Source: Dyella marensis (GTDB taxonomy: Bacteria > Pseudomonadota > Gammaproteobacteria > Xanthomonadales > Rhodanobacteraceae). Taken from it: DNA of 64,000 bases. Each line of letters starts with the position of its first letter. Positions within the stretch are counted from its first letter, which is position 1. The translations under genes were made by a program, and so were the position numbers. Below, piece by piece: positions 37,393 to 48,259 of the stretch. The notes below the pieces were generated by a model. That model made no database searches, was not told the DNA's origin, and saw only the letters and a program-made list of their open reading frames with translations. Where the stretch lies: assembly GCF_900112865.1 (NCBI RefSeq), contig NZ_FONH01000002.1, positions 416,713 through 480,712 of the forward strand, read 5' to 3'.

Positions 37393-38859
37393 ATGTCCGA
37401 TACCTCCGCAGCCATGGAAGTGCCGCCCGAACTGGGCAAGCCCAACCCCGGCGTGCCGCCCGCGCCGCCTCCCGTCTCCTCGCGCGAGCGCTATCGCGGG
37501 TTGATCTGGCTGGTCGCCGCCTCGTTCTTCATGCAGGCGCTCGACTCCACCATCGTCAACACCGCGGTGCCGGCGATGGGCGAGGCGCTCGGGGTCACGC
37601 CGCTGGGCATGCGCATCGCGCTGACCAGCTACGTGCTGACCCTGGCGATCTTCATTCCCGCCAGCCCGTGGCTGTGCGATCGCTTCGGCACGCGGCGCAT
37701 CTTCGCCGCGGCGATCGCCATCTTCACCGTGGGCTCGCTGTTGTGCGGCATCTCGCAGACCCTGCCCCAGCTGGTGGCCGCGCGCGTGCTGCAGGGCCTG
37801 GGCGGCGCGGCGCTGATGCCGGTGGGCCGCTATGTGCTGGTGCGCAGCATCGACAAGCGCGACTTCGTACGCGCCATGAGCACGGTCGCCACCGTCGGCC
37901 TGCTCGGCTCGGTGATCGGCCCGCTGCTCGGCGGCGTGCTGGCCGAATACACCTCGTGGCGCCTGATCTTCCTGATCAATGTGCCGGTGGGCGTGGTCGG
38001 CTACTGGATGAACCGCCGCGAGATGCCGGACTACCGCCTGGCCGACCCGCACCGCTTCGATCTCTCCGGCTTCCTGCTGTTCGCGCTGGCTTCCGCCATG
38101 CTGCTGACGGCGTCGGAAGTGGCCAGCGGCGGCGGCGGCCAGTGGCCGCAGATCGCCGTCAGCGGCACGCTCGCGCTGATCTTCGGCGGCATCTATGTGT
38201 GGCACAGCCGCCGCACCGAATACCCGGTGGCCGACCTCAACCTGCTGCGCGTGCGCAGCGTGTGGGTGGCGCTCGCCGGCAACCTGTTCACGCGCCTGGG
38301 CGTGTCCGGCATGTTCCTGCTGCTGGTGCTGTTCCTGCAGGTCGGCTGCGGCTGGTCGCCCACCATGGCGGGCCTGATGATGGTGCCGCAGGCGCTGGGC
38401 TCGATCTGCGCCAAGTGGGTGATCAATCGGCTGCTGCAGGGCATGGGCTATCGCCGCTTCCTGCTCACCAACACGCTGGTGGTCGCTGCGCTGCTGGCCT
38501 CCTTCGCCCTGCTGGGCAGGAACTCGCCGATGTGGGTGATCGCGCCGATGGTGTTCGTCTACGGTGGCTTCATGGGCCTGCAGTACACCGCGATGAACAC
38601 GCTGATCTACAACGACCTGGACGTGAAGTACGCCTCGATGGCGTCATCGATGGCCTCGACCGCGCAATACCTGTCGATGAGCTTCGGCATCGCGCTTGCC
38701 TCGCTGCTGATGGAAGCGCTGCTGCAAGGCCATGCGCATGACGACTACGTGGTGTCGTTCCGCTGGACCGTGCTGCTGCTGGGCATCGTCACCGCCACGG
38801 CGAGCTGGGTGTTCAGCAGGCTCGGACGCGACGCGCCGAAACGCGGCGCGAGCGTGTAG
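37393..38859 (+). CDS. MFS efflux transporter, DHA2 (EmrB/QacA) family
   Basis: 488 residues, ATG 37393, TAG 38859. Fourteen hydrophobic segments; MQALDSTIVNTAVPAMGE, PWLCDRFGTRRIF, RVLQGLGGAALMPVGR and SVIGPLLGGVLAEYTSWRLI (motif C) are family signatures. Likely a proton-driven multidrug exporter. No membrane-fusion partner is adjacent. Confidence 0.92.
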   Translation: MSDTSAAMEVPPELGKPNPGVPPAPPPVSSRERYRGLIWLVAASFFMQALDSTIVNTAVPAMGEALGVTPLGMRIALTSYVLTLAIFIPASPWLCDRFGTRRIFAAAIAIFTVGSLLCGISQTLPQLVAARVLQGLGGAALMPVGRYVLVRSIDKRDFVRAMSTVATVGLLGSVIGPLLGGVLAEYTSWRLIFLINVPVGVVGYWMNRREMPDYRLADPHRFDLSGFLLFALASAMLLTASEVASGGGGQWPQIAVSGTLALIFGGIYVWHSRRTEYPVADLNLLRVRSVWVALAGNLFTRLGVSGMFLLLVLFLQVGCGWSPTMAGLMMVPQALGSICAKWVINRLLQGMGYRRFLLTNTLVVAALLASFALLGRNSPMWVIAPMVFVYGGFMGLQYTAMNTLIYNDLDVKYASMASSMASTAQYLSMSFGIALASLLMEALLQGHAHDDYVVSFRWTVLLLGIVTATASWVFSRLGRDAPKRGASV

Positions 38860-38894
38860 CATGCCCCGGTCAGATCGACCGGAAGGAATCCTGC

Positions 38895-40094
38895 ATGCAT
38901 CACGCGGCCGACATTCTGCTCACCTTGTTCATCGTCTTCGTCGCCGCGCAGATCGGCGGCGAGATCGCGCAACGCCTGAAGCTGCCCGGCGTGGTAGGCG
39001 AGATCGCCGCCGGCTGCGTGGTCGGGCCCTCGCTGCTGGGCTGGATCACGCCTGAGCAGATCGCCACCGGCACACCGCTCGATGTGCTCGCCGAAATAGG
39101 CGTAGTCCTATTGTTGTTCGCCGTGGGCCTGGAGACCCGGCTCGAAGACCTCAAGAAAGTCGGCAAGGTCGCCTTCCTGGTCGGCGTGCTCGGCGTGCTG
39201 CTGCCGTTCGCCTTCGGCGGCGTGTGGGCGCACGCCAGCGGCTACGACTGGGGCAAGTCGCTGTTCATCGCCGCGGCCTTCGTCGCCACCTCCGCCGGCA
39301 TCACCGCCCGCGTACTGCAGGAGCTCAATGCGCTGCAGCGCACGGAGAGCAAGGTGATCCTGGGCGCCGCCGTGATCGACGACATCCTGGCCATGCTGCT
39401 GCTGGGCGTGGTGGTGTCGCTGCAGGGCGGCGAAGGCTTCAACGCCATGCACCTGGTTACCACCTTGGTCGGCGCGATCGGCTTCATCGCGGTGATCGGT
39501 CTAGGGGGCGCGCGCGCGATGCGCTGGAATTCCAGCTGGCTGGACAAGCCGCACAGCCAGCATTCCGCGCTGGGCATCGTGCTGGCGCTGTGCCTGGGCC
39601 TGGCCTATGTCTCCACGCTGTTCGGCTTGGCGGCGATCATCGGCGCCTTCCTGGCCGGCATGATCGCCTCCGAAACGCGCCAACAGCACACACTGGAAAA
39701 GCAGGTACAGCCGCTGCTGGCCTTGCTCACACCGTTCTTCTTCGTGATCACCGGCAGCAAGATCGACCTGCAGCAGCTGGCCAGCGGCGATGCGCTGCTC
39801 ACGCTCGCCGTCGTCACCGTCATCGCGATCATCTCCAAGCTGGCTGGCGGGTTCCTCGGCGCTCTGTCGCTGGGCAAGCGCGGGGCCACCATCGTCGGTT
39901 TCGGCATGGTGCCGCGCGGCGAGGTGGGTGTGGTGATCGCCAGCCTGGGGTTGGCGGCCGGAGTGTTCAGCGATCGTACTTACGCGATCATCGTGGCGAT
40001 GTCGCTGTTGACGGCGATGGTGACGCCGCCGGTGTTGGCGGTGATGCTCAAGCGCGACGGCGGCGGCGTGGCGGAACCCGATACGCGCGGCTGA
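38895..40094 (+). CDS. Cation:proton antiporter, CPA2 family
   Basis: 399 residues, ATG 38895, TGA 40094. About 12 membrane segments, with GVVGEIAAGCVVGPSLLG, LLFAVGLETRLEDLKK, AAFVATSAGITARVL, VIDDILAMLLLGVV (the core Asp pair) and GMVPRGEVGVVIASLG. It lacks the cytosolic TrkA-N domain of KefB/C, so it is a short Na+ or K+/H+ antiporter. Confidence 0.92.
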   Translation: MHHAADILLTLFIVFVAAQIGGEIAQRLKLPGVVGEIAAGCVVGPSLLGWITPEQIATGTPLDVLAEIGVVLLLFAVGLETRLEDLKKVGKVAFLVGVLGVLLPFAFGGVWAHASGYDWGKSLFIAAAFVATSAGITARVLQELNALQRTESKVILGAAVIDDILAMLLLGVVVSLQGGEGFNAMHLVTTLVGAIGFIAVIGLGGARAMRWNSSWLDKPHSQHSALGIVLALCLGLAYVSTLFGLAAIIGAFLAGMIASETRQQHTLEKQVQPLLALLTPFFFVITGSKIDLQQLASGDALLTLAVVTVIAIISKLAGGFLGALSLGKRGATIVGFGMVPRGEVGVVIASLGLAAGVFSDRTYAIIVAMSLLTAMVTPPVLAVMLKRDGGGVAEPDTRG

Positions 40095-40103
40095 CCGTAC
40101 TTC

Positions 40104-40143
40104 CCCCTCTCCCCTCGGTGAGAGGGCCGGGTGAGGGGCCGGG
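40104..40143. repeat. Short CCCTCTCCC/GAGAGGG palindromic repeat
   Basis: CCCCCTCTCCCCTCGGTGAG followed by AGGGCCGGGTGAGGGG can form a hairpin. Sequences of this type recur between genes in many proteobacteria. No second copy was noticed in the window. Confidence 0.5.
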
Positions 40144-40190
40144 CGAAGCGCGGAAGCCGCTACGGAAAACGAGCCGCAACCTGCTTATTG

Positions 40191-41606
40191 TTAACCCCGG
40201 CCACGCATCGCCTGATACACCCCCAACGCCTCCCGCCGCGACTCCGCCAGATCCACCATCGGCGCCGGATACCCACTGCGCGACAACAGCGCAGCATCCT
40301 TCCACGGCTCATGCAGCAACGGCACCGGCGCATCCTTCAGCTCCGGCAGCCATCGCCGCAGATAATCCCCCTCCGGATCGAACTTTCGCGCCTGCGCCAC
40401 CGGATTGAACACCCGGAAATACGGCGCCGCATCCGCACCGCACCCGGCCACCCATTGCCAACCCAGCGTGTTGTTGGCCAGATCCGCATCCACCAGCGTG
40501 TCCCAGAACCACTTCGCACCCTCGCGCCAATGCTGGCGGAGGTTCTTGGTGAGAAAGCTCGCCACCACCATGCGCACCCGGTTGTGCATCCAGCCGGTGT
40601 GCCACAGCTCGCGCATGCCGGCGTCGACCAGCGGGATGCCGGTACGGCCGTGGCGCCAACGGTCGAGCAGTGCTTGGTCGGGTTCGGCCCAACGGAAGCT
40701 GGCGAATCCCTGGTTGAAATTCTCGGTGGGCGTTTCGGGGAAATGAAACAACAGGTGGTGGGCGAATTCGCGCCAGCCCAGTTCGCGCAGGAAAGGCTCC
40801 AGGTCCGGGCGATGCATCGCGGCGCGCCGTTGCGTGCCGCGATGGAGAATGTGGTGGACCTGGCGTGGCGAGATCTCGCCGTAATGCAGGTGCGGCGACA
40901 GGCGCGAGGTGCCGTGGCGGGCCGGCAGGTCGCGCAGGCGGGCGTAGCCGCCGAGTGCGTCGTCGGCGAACACTTCCAAAGCTTCGAGAGCGCCCTGCTC
41001 GCCCGGCGTCCAGGTCTCGTGCATGCCCTGGTCCCAGCGGATGCGCGGGAGCAGTTCCAGGGATGCCGATGATTCGCCATCTTTGGCAGTGGCGAAACGC
41101 AACGGGGGAACCGGCAGCAGTTCCTCCGGCGACAGTCGCGGCCTTATGGCACGCCAGAACGGAGTGAAGACGCGGTAGGGGCCATCCTGCTGCGTGGCAA
41201 CTTGCCAGGGTTCCACCCACAACGCCGCGTTGAAGCTTTTCGCTTCGATACCTTGTTCGCGCAACGCCGCCTTGATGTGCTTGTCGCGCTCGATGGCCGC
41301 AGGCTCGTAGCGACGGTTCCAGTACACGGCGGTGGCACCGGCGGCACGGCACATCGCGACAAGGCTGGCCAGCGTATCGCCGGCGCGAATATGCAGATGC
41401 CCACCCTCGCGCCTCAATGCCGCGGACAACGCAGCGAGCGAATGATGCAGCCACCAGCGACTGGCCGCGCCCGGTGCCCACGCATCTTCCTCGTCCGGCG
41501 CATGCACGTAGACCGGCAGGATGCGCTCGTGCTCCGCGCAGGCGGCGGCGAGAGCGGGGTTGTCGGCCAGGCGGAGGTCGCGGCGGAACCAGACGATGGC
41601 GGTCAT
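40191..41606 (-). CDS. phrB: Deoxyribodipyrimidine photolyase
   Basis: 471 residues, ATG 41606, TAA 40191. N-terminal Rossmann domain (IVWFRRDLRLADNPALAAAC, YWNRRYEP), FAD domain with GTSRLSPHLHYGEISPRQV, the active-site ELGWREFAHHLL, and the Trp-rich LWHTGWMHNRVRMVVASFL and WVAGCGADAAPYFRVFNP. Class I CPD photolyase: repairs UV dimers with blue light. Confidence 0.95.
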   Translation of the reverse strand: MTAIVWFRRDLRLADNPALAAACAEHERILPVYVHAPDEEDAWAPGAASRWWLHHSLAALSAALRREGGHLHIRAGDTLASLVAMCRAAGATAVYWNRRYEPAAIERDKHIKAALREQGIEAKSFNAALWVEPWQVATQQDGPYRVFTPFWRAIRPRLSPEELLPVPPLRFATAKDGESSASLELLPRIRWDQGMHETWTPGEQGALEALEVFADDALGGYARLRDLPARHGTSRLSPHLHYGEISPRQVHHILHRGTQRRAAMHRPDLEPFLRELGWREFAHHLLFHFPETPTENFNQGFASFRWAEPDQALLDRWRHGRTGIPLVDAGMRELWHTGWMHNRVRMVVASFLTKNLRQHWREGAKWFWDTLVDADLANNTLGWQWVAGCGADAAPYFRVFNPVAQARKFDPEGDYLRRWLPELKDAPVPLLHEPWKDAALLSRSGYPAPMVDLAESRREALGVYQAMRGRG

Positions 41607-41715
41607 GGGGCGGGAAGCCTGCGGAGGAACGACGCTTATCGCCCAAAGCGAGGGCCGGCGCCAATTCTGCTAGGATGACGCGGCTTTCGCTGTCCTGGAC
41701 AGCCAACACGCTTAC

Positions 41716-41805
41716 GGAGAGATGGCCGAGCGGTTTAAGGCACCGGTCTTGAAAACCGGCGAAGGGTCAAACCTTCCGTGGGTTCGAATCCCACTCTCTC
41801 CGCCA
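41716..41805 (+). tRNA. tRNA-Ser(UGA)
   Basis: 90 nt with encoded CCA. Acceptor GGAGAGA pairs with TCTCTCC; the anticodon loop CTTGAAA between CCGGT and ACCGG gives UGA; a long variable arm of class II type is present. Its 3' end is part of a 33-bp perfect inverted repeat. Confidence 0.96.
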
Positions 41806-41858
41806 GATACCAAAACGCCCCCACCGGGGGCGTTTTGGTATCTGGCGGAGAGAGTGGG
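41790..41858. repeat. 33-bp perfect inverted repeat overlapping the tRNA-Ser 3' end
   Basis: The last 16 bases of the tRNA plus the following terminator arm (41790-41822) are followed after ACC by their exact reverse complement (41826-41858). The inner part (41806-41842) is the intrinsic terminator GATACCAAAACGCCCCC and its mirror; the outer part copies the tRNA end in inverted orientation. Confidence 0.92.
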
Positions 41859-42218
41859 TGCAGAGAACCGGTGACTCGGCCAGCCGAGTCACCGGTTCGA
41901 CAAATTCGCCGGGAGCGAATTTGGACAGCCGCAGGCTGGCCCCGCAGCGCGCAAGCGCGAAGGGGTGAGGCCCATGGATGGGCCTCACAATCCCACGCGT
42001 CACGGCGAAGCGCACCGCACATCGAAACCAATGACAAACGCCCCCGAAAGGGGCGTTTGCGTATCTGGCGGAGAGAGTGGGTGCAGAGAACCGGTGACTC
42101 GGCCAGCCGAGTCACCGGTTCGACAAATTCGCCGGGAGCGAATTTGGACAGCCGCAGGCTGGCCCCGCAGCGCGCAGCGCGGAGGGGTGAGGCCCATGGA
42201 TGGGCCTCACAATCCCAC
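41839..42218. repeat. Two tandem palindrome-rich repeats downstream of tRNA-Ser
   Basis: A unit of about 158 bases (41839-41996) recurs at 42062-42218, with a 223-base period and few differences. Each unit begins with the inverted tRNA-Ser end TATCTGGCGGAGAGAGTGGG and contains three hairpins: GAACCGGTGACTCGG/CCGAGTCACCGGTTC, AAATTCG/CGAATTT and GTGAGGCCCAT/ATGGGCCTCAC. The linker holds another hairpin (42035-42059). No protein gene fits here, so this accounts for the 41806-42277 gap. Confidence 0.9.
42035..42059. terminator. Hairpin between the tandem repeats
   Basis: CAAACGCCCC-CGAAA-GGGGCGTTTG is a perfect stem, terminator-like on either strand. It parallels the terminator following tRNA-Ser, as if it came from an ancestral tRNA 3' flank. 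Confidence 0.6.
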
Positions 42219-42277
42219 CCTTCAAGGCGAAGCGCACCCTCCATCGAAGCTCCATACCAGAGCCCCCGCGCGCCCCC

Positions 42278-43954
42278 TCACCTCCTCACCAACAACGCCC
42301 CCGCAGCCCGCTCCACCGCAGCATCCACACCCCGCTGAATGTCCTCAACCGTGGGCAAGACAGCGATGTCAGGATGAAGCCCGACCCCCTCGAAAACCAT
42401 CCCATCCGGACCACGATCGTTCCTGGTGCAGACACGCCCACTGCCACCGCCAGGCAACGGGAAGAACAACGGCTGCCCGGTGCTCCCCGCCGTCGTCTCC
42501 CCCACCGTGATGCCACGATGCATCGCATCGAACGCCGCAACGAAATCTTCCGCCGCCGAAAAAGTCCGCGCACTGGTCAAGACCGCGATCGGCACATCGA
42601 CCTTATGCCCGGGATCGGCCGGAACCTCGAACGGCGGAACGTCAGTCCACCCTGGCAATACACCGCGCGCGCGATCTGCCGCGACGTAGCTTCTCGTTCG
42701 GGTCATGGCGCCGCGAATCCTATCCCGCGTCAGCACCTGCAGCAGATCCACCGGCGTGCTGCCGCCACCGTTGTCGCGAAGATCGATGACCAGCCCTTTG
42801 GAAGCATTGACGAGCGGTAAGTTGGCAAGCAACGCCTTGGTGCCCTCCGTGTCCTCGAACTCATCGATCGTGAGGACGGCAACTCCATCCGGCCTCAGCT
42901 TGAACGAAGCCCCGTTGGTTCTGAATTTCGACCGTTCCGCCAAGGTCAGCCGCATCAGCTCGCGCTCTTCTTGCCTGCCTTCGGCATTCCTCACGGTGAC
43001 GCGCAAACGGCTGCCGGCATGCCCGCTGAGCAGCGCATAGTCGTAGGTGCGCACCTGCAGATCCTGCGGTGTCGAAGCACTCTGGTAAGGCGCGATTTCG
43101 CGCTCTGCATAACGGCCGATGTCTTCCCCGTCGATCTTCAGAAGCACATCGCCCACTCGCCAACGCTGCCCGGGCAACGCAGGATCGTCGATCCGCGTCA
43201 CCACGACGGCATGCTCCACCAGTTGCGTGCGCAACCCAGGGCGACCATAAAAAGCGTCGCGCATGGATTCGGGAGGATAGACATTGGTGTGCCCGTCCTT
43301 CAGCAGTGCCGCGAACCGCATCAGCAGGCGGTAGTAGTCCTCGGTCGAGGCGGTTGCGCGCACTTTGGGCAGGAAGTCCAGATAGGCCTGGTTCCAGTCC
43401 AGCTCCGGTTGCCGGTCGAAGAAAGCAAAGTTGAAGCGGGCCTCCGACCACAGCACGGACAGCCCTGCGATCTTGGCGTCATCACTCAGATTCGGCGCGA
43501 AAGGCAGGTTCTGGCCGGGCTCGCGCGCCCACAGGCGTTCCTGGCTGTGCGTCGCTTCCACGAGTCGGGCGAAGCGCGGGTCGCCATGAAGCGAGGCAAG
43601 ATCGGCATCCGCCGCCAACTGCTCCGCCGGCACGCTGCCGCCCCTGGCTTGCGCGGCCAGGAGTACGTCCATCGCTTTTTCCTTGCGGCCGGCGAGCGCT
43701 TCGTCGCGGGCGAGCTGGTACATCGCGGCGTTCCAGTGCCAATCCATGCCCTCGGGGCCGGCCGCATAGAACGGCTCAAGCATCGCCGCTGCGTCGGCGT
43801 ATCGCTTCGCTTCATGCAGTTTGAGCGACTCGATGTAGCGCCCGGGCAGGCTGGCTGCCGATATGGACGCTGGCTGGGCTTCCGCGCCGAGCGCCGATCC
43901 GCAGGCCAGGAGAGGGAAAATCAGGCCACCGATTCGCATCCACGTCTTGATCAT
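42278..43954 (-). CDS. S41-family peptidase, secreted
   Basis: 558 residues from ATG 43954 to TGA 42278. Signal peptide RIGGLIFPLLACGSALGAEA. A TPR-like region (about 40-140), a PDZ-like segment (WRVGDVLLKIDGEDIGRYAE), and an S41 catalytic core with GLVIDLRDNGGGSTPVDLLQ, the nucleophile in TSARTFSAAEDF and GETTAGSTGQPLFFPLPGG. The tail-specific protease fold suggests a periplasmic peptidase of unknown target. Confidence 0.88.
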   Translation of the reverse strand: MIKTWMRIGGLIFPLLACGSALGAEAQPASISAASLPGRYIESLKLHEAKRYADAAAMLEPFYAAGPEGMDWHWNAAMYQLARDEALAGRKEKAMDVLLAAQARGGSVPAEQLAADADLASLHGDPRFARLVEATHSQERLWAREPGQNLPFAPNLSDDAKIAGLSVLWSEARFNFAFFDRQPELDWNQAYLDFLPKVRATASTEDYYRLLMRFAALLKDGHTNVYPPESMRDAFYGRPGLRTQLVEHAVVVTRIDDPALPGQRWRVGDVLLKIDGEDIGRYAEREIAPYQSASTPQDLQVRTYDYALLSGHAGSRLRVTVRNAEGRQEERELMRLTLAERSKFRTNGASFKLRPDGVAVLTIDEFEDTEGTKALLANLPLVNASKGLVIDLRDNGGGSTPVDLLQVLTRDRIRGAMTRTRSYVAADRARGVLPGWTDVPPFEVPADPGHKVDVPIAVLTSARTFSAAEDFVAAFDAMHRGITVGETTAGSTGQPLFFPLPGGGSGRVCTRNDRGPDGMVFEGVGLHPDIAVLPTVEDIQRGVDAAVERAAGALLVRR

Positions 43955-44111
43955 GTCGTCTTCGCCGTTCAAATGACCATGCATGAGCCATCTCGAACGG
44001 ACGGCCCGGTCGGTCATCCGCCGCAGCAGACGACCCGTCTGTATTCCGGCAACCCCATCCCCGGCCCGAAAAGAACAAGCCCGGCGAAGGCCGGGCTTTT
44101 TCATCAAAGGC

Positions 44112-45425
<1,314 letters not shown>

Positions 45426-45504
45426 TTATGGCGGCCGGGCCCTGATGGCCGCAATGCGACAGGCGGCGGCGCATCGCCCGCCGCCGCCTGCGATACGGAC
45501 CCGC

Positions 45505-46080
45505 TCAGGCCCCGCGCCGCTCCGCGCGTCCCAGCCACCAGGCCATGGCGGCGCCGGCCAGCAGCCAGCCGACCAGTTGCTCGACCAATGCGGCCAGGGT
45601 GAAGTCCAGCGGGAAGCGGTACCAGTTCCAGTACGGCACCATCGCGCTGAGCCAGGCGAACAGCGCCGCCGCCACTGCGATACCGAGCCGCTTGCGGAAG
45701 CCGAACGCGGCCAGGCCCATCACGAAGGCCAGGGCCAGCGCGGACAAGGTGTCCGAGGCCCACTGCCGGCCCAGCTGCGGCCCCATCTGCATCAAGTCGT
45801 CGCCCTGCGGCATGTAGACGATCCAGGCATACGGCGAGGACTTGGCCTTGTCGGAATAGGCGTGGATCGCCGCCTGGTCCGACATCTTCTTGGGATCGAA
45901 TGCAGGCAGGATGTAGACGCCGGCCTGCGGGCCCAGGCCCTGGTGCAGGCTGCCCAGCACCACGTCTTCGGCAACCGGCTGCCGTATGCCGGTCTCGCCC
46001 AGCCCCAGCGCCATATGTGCCACGGCGCCCCAGACGAACATCACGATGCCGCCGATCAAGGCAGCCATCAGTACGCGCAT
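45505..46080 (-). CDS. Hypothetical inner-membrane protein
   Basis: 191 residues from ATG 46080 to TGA 45505. An N-terminal membrane helix (RVLMAALIGGIVMFVWGAV), a periplasmic-looking domain with YILPAFDPKKMSDQAAIHAY and PYAWIVYMPQGDD, then three helices (ALALAFVMGLAAFGF, IAVAAALFAWLSAMVPYWNW, LVGWLLAGAAMAWWLG). Conserved in related genomes by style only; no function inferred. Confidence 0.75.
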   Translation of the reverse strand: MRVLMAALIGGIVMFVWGAVAHMALGLGETGIRQPVAEDVVLGSLHQGLGPQAGVYILPAFDPKKMSDQAAIHAYSDKAKSSPYAWIVYMPQGDDLMQMGPQLGRQWASDTLSALALAFVMGLAAFGFRKRLGIAVAAALFAWLSAMVPYWNWYRFPLDFTLAALVEQLVGWLLAGAAMAWWLGRAERRGA

Positions 46081-46169
46081 ATCCGTTCTCCCCCGGTTGC
46101 AGACGCTGCGGTGGCCGGAATCTATGCCGGGGCGCCGAAGCCCTGCAAGGGCGCGCGCAGCAGGGAGAA

Positions 46170-46796
46170 CTACAGGCGCGAGGCGCCGATCGGCAAGGTG
46201 GCGACGCGGTGCATTTCCGCCTTGTCCCAGATGGCCGGATCGCGCAGGTAGGCCAGGGCGAAGTCGTGCGCGTCGCTGCCCCAGAACAGGCGGCCGTCGA
46301 TGGCCAACGTGGGCACGCCGAAGATGGCGTCGGCGATGGCCGCCTCGAAGTTGGCCTTGAGCTGCGCCTTCACCGCGGGATCGGCGATGGCCGCGGCCGC
46401 ATCGTCGATGCCAAGTTGCGCGGCGACCGGCGCCAGGGCCTCGGCGCTGTCCGCCACCTGCCCCTGTCCCCAGATCCACTCGAAGATCGCCTCGGTCGCG
46501 CGCGCATCGCTGCCGGCGGCGATGCACAGGCGCAGCGAAGCCAGCGGATTGAACGGATGCTTCGGCGGAAAGCGCAGCGGCTGTCCCGTTTCGCGCGCCC
46601 GCCACAGCACGTGGCGATAGATGAACTCGCGCTTGGCCGGAATCTCCGCCGGCCCCTTCTGGCCGACGCGATCGAGCACGCCGGCAAACAGGATCGGACG
46701 CAAGATCACCTCATGCGTGCGCATCAGCTCCTTGACGCGCGGCCACTGCAACCAGGCGAACGGCGAGACGAAATCGAAGTACCAGACGATCGACAT
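46170..46796 (-). CDS. 2-hydroxychromene-2-carboxylate isomerase family (DsbA-fold)
   Basis: 208 residues, ATG 46796, TAG 46170. Kappa-class GST/DsbA fold: WYFDFVSPFAWLQ with the catalytic Ser of the isomerase family (SPFA) instead of a CxxC, FPPKHPFNPLASLRLC, and IFGVPTLAIDGRLFWGSD. Uses glutathione to isomerise hydroxychromene carboxylates in aromatic degradation; here it may have a general role. Confidence 0.88.
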   Translation of the reverse strand: MSIVWYFDFVSPFAWLQWPRVKELMRTHEVILRPILFAGVLDRVGQKGPAEIPAKREFIYRHVLWRARETGQPLRFPPKHPFNPLASLRLCIAAGSDARATEAIFEWIWGQGQVADSAEALAPVAAQLGIDDAAAAIADPAVKAQLKANFEAAIADAIFGVPTLAIDGRLFWGSDAHDFALAYLRDPAIWDKAEMHRVATLPIGASRL

Positions 46797-46855
46797 GCGG
46801 TGGCCTCGAACACGGCGAAATGGAGCGTCCCACCAAGGACGCGAAGGAAAACCGC

Positions 46856-48187
46856 CTACTTGCCGCGCGCCTGCCGCCGCGCCTCGCGCAGGCTCAGCAG
46901 TTTTTCGCGCAGCTTCAATTCCAGGCCGCGCTCGACCGGCTCATAGAACACCGTGCCGTCGAGCGCGTCCGGCAGGCATTGCTGGTCCAGCGCGATGCCG
47001 CCCTCGGCGTCGTGGTCGTACTGGTAGCCCTGCCCGTAGCCCAGGCCCTTGAGCAACCTGGTCGGCGCATTGCGCAGGTGCATCGGCACGTCCAGCGTGC
47101 CGGTCTCGCGGATCACCGCGCGGGCCTGGTTGTAGGCCGTGTAGGCGGCATTGCTCTTCGGCGCCATGGCCAGCCAGATCGCCAGCTGCGCCAGGCCCAG
47201 CTCGCCTTCGGGACTGCCCAGGCGCTCATAGGTATCCCACGCATCCAGCGCCATGCGCCAGGCGCGCGGCTCGGCCAGGCCCACGTCTTCCACTGCCATG
47301 CGGGTCATGCGGCGGGCCAGGTAGAGCGGGTCCACGCCGCCGTCGAGCATGCGGCACATCCAGTACAGCGCGGCGTCCGGATCGGAGGAGCGCACGGATT
47401 TGTGCAGCGCCGAGATCTGGTCGTAGAACTGCTCGCCGCCCTTGTCGAAGCGGCGCGTACGGTCGGCCAGCACCTGCTCCAGCGTGGCTTCGCCGATGCG
47501 GCCGTCCTCGGCCAGCTCCGCGGCGATTTCCAGCAGCGTGAGCGCACGGCGCACGTCGCCGTCGGCGGCGCGGGCGATCAGCTGCAGCGAGGCATCGCTG
47601 ACGGTGAGCCCCTGCCCGCCCAGTCCGCGCTCGGCGTCTTCCAGCGCGCGTTTCAAGGCGCCGACGATGTCGTCCGCCGACACCGCTTCCAGCACGTGCA
47701 CGCGGCAGCGCGACAGCAAGGCGGAGTTGAGTTCGAACGATGGGTTCTCGGTAGTGGCGCCGACGAAGATGATCACGCCGCGCTCGATATGCGGCAGGAA
47801 GGCATCCTGCTGCGCCTTGTTGAAGCGGTGCACCTCGTCGACGAACAGCACGGTGCGGCGGCCCTGCGCGAAGTTGGCTTCCGCTTCCGCCAAGGCCTTG
47901 CGCACTTCCGGCAGGCCCGACAGCACGGCGGAAATGGCGCGGAAATCCGCATCGGCATAGCGCGCCACCAGCAAGGCCAGCGTGGTCTTGCCGCAACCGG
48001 GCGGGCCCCACAGCACCATCGAGTGCACGCGGCCTGCTTCCAGTGCGCGGCGCAGCGCCTTGCCGGGCGCGAGCACGCGCTGCTGGCCGACGATCTCGTC
48101 CAGGCTGCGCGGCCGCATGCGCTCGGCCAGCGGCTTGAGCTCGTCGGATTCGGGGAAGAGGTCGGGGGAGGAACCGCGGGAAGGCAT
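46856..48187 (-). CDS. rarA: Replication-associated recombination protein A
   Basis: 443 residues, ATG 48187, TAG 46856. AAA+ clamp-loader family: LAERMRPRSLDEIVGQQRVL, Walker A GPPGCGKTTLAL, Walker B TVLFVDEVHRFNKAQQD, sensor GATTENPSFELNSALLSRC, and the C-terminal MgsA/RarA domain (HLRNAPTRLLKGLGYGQGYQ). Acts at stalled forks. Close to lolA and ftsK, as in many gammaproteobacteria (lolA-rarA). Confidence 0.97.
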   Translation of the reverse strand: MPSRGSSPDLFPESDELKPLAERMRPRSLDEIVGQQRVLAPGKALRRALEAGRVHSMVLWGPPGCGKTTLALLVARYADADFRAISAVLSGLPEVRKALAEAEANFAQGRRTVLFVDEVHRFNKAQQDAFLPHIERGVIIFVGATTENPSFELNSALLSRCRVHVLEAVSADDIVGALKRALEDAERGLGGQGLTVSDASLQLIARAADGDVRRALTLLEIAAELAEDGRIGEATLEQVLADRTRRFDKGGEQFYDQISALHKSVRSSDPDAALYWMCRMLDGGVDPLYLARRMTRMAVEDVGLAEPRAWRMALDAWDTYERLGSPEGELGLAQLAIWLAMAPKSNAAYTAYNQARAVIRETGTLDVPMHLRNAPTRLLKGLGYGQGYQYDHDAEGGIALDQQCLPDALDGTVFYEPVERGLELKLREKLLSLREARRQARGK

Positions 48188-48259
48188 GTGGGGAATGATA
48201 GCGCGGGGATGGCCTCAGGACGGACGCAGCATGGGCCCGACAGGCGACTTCACCACATC

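Noticed and set aside
41839-42218. Tandem repeats read as protein-coding on the minus strand
   Set aside because: The open frames across them arise from the repeat itself, repeat their residues in tandem and consist mostly of hairpin sequence; no start with a ribosome site.
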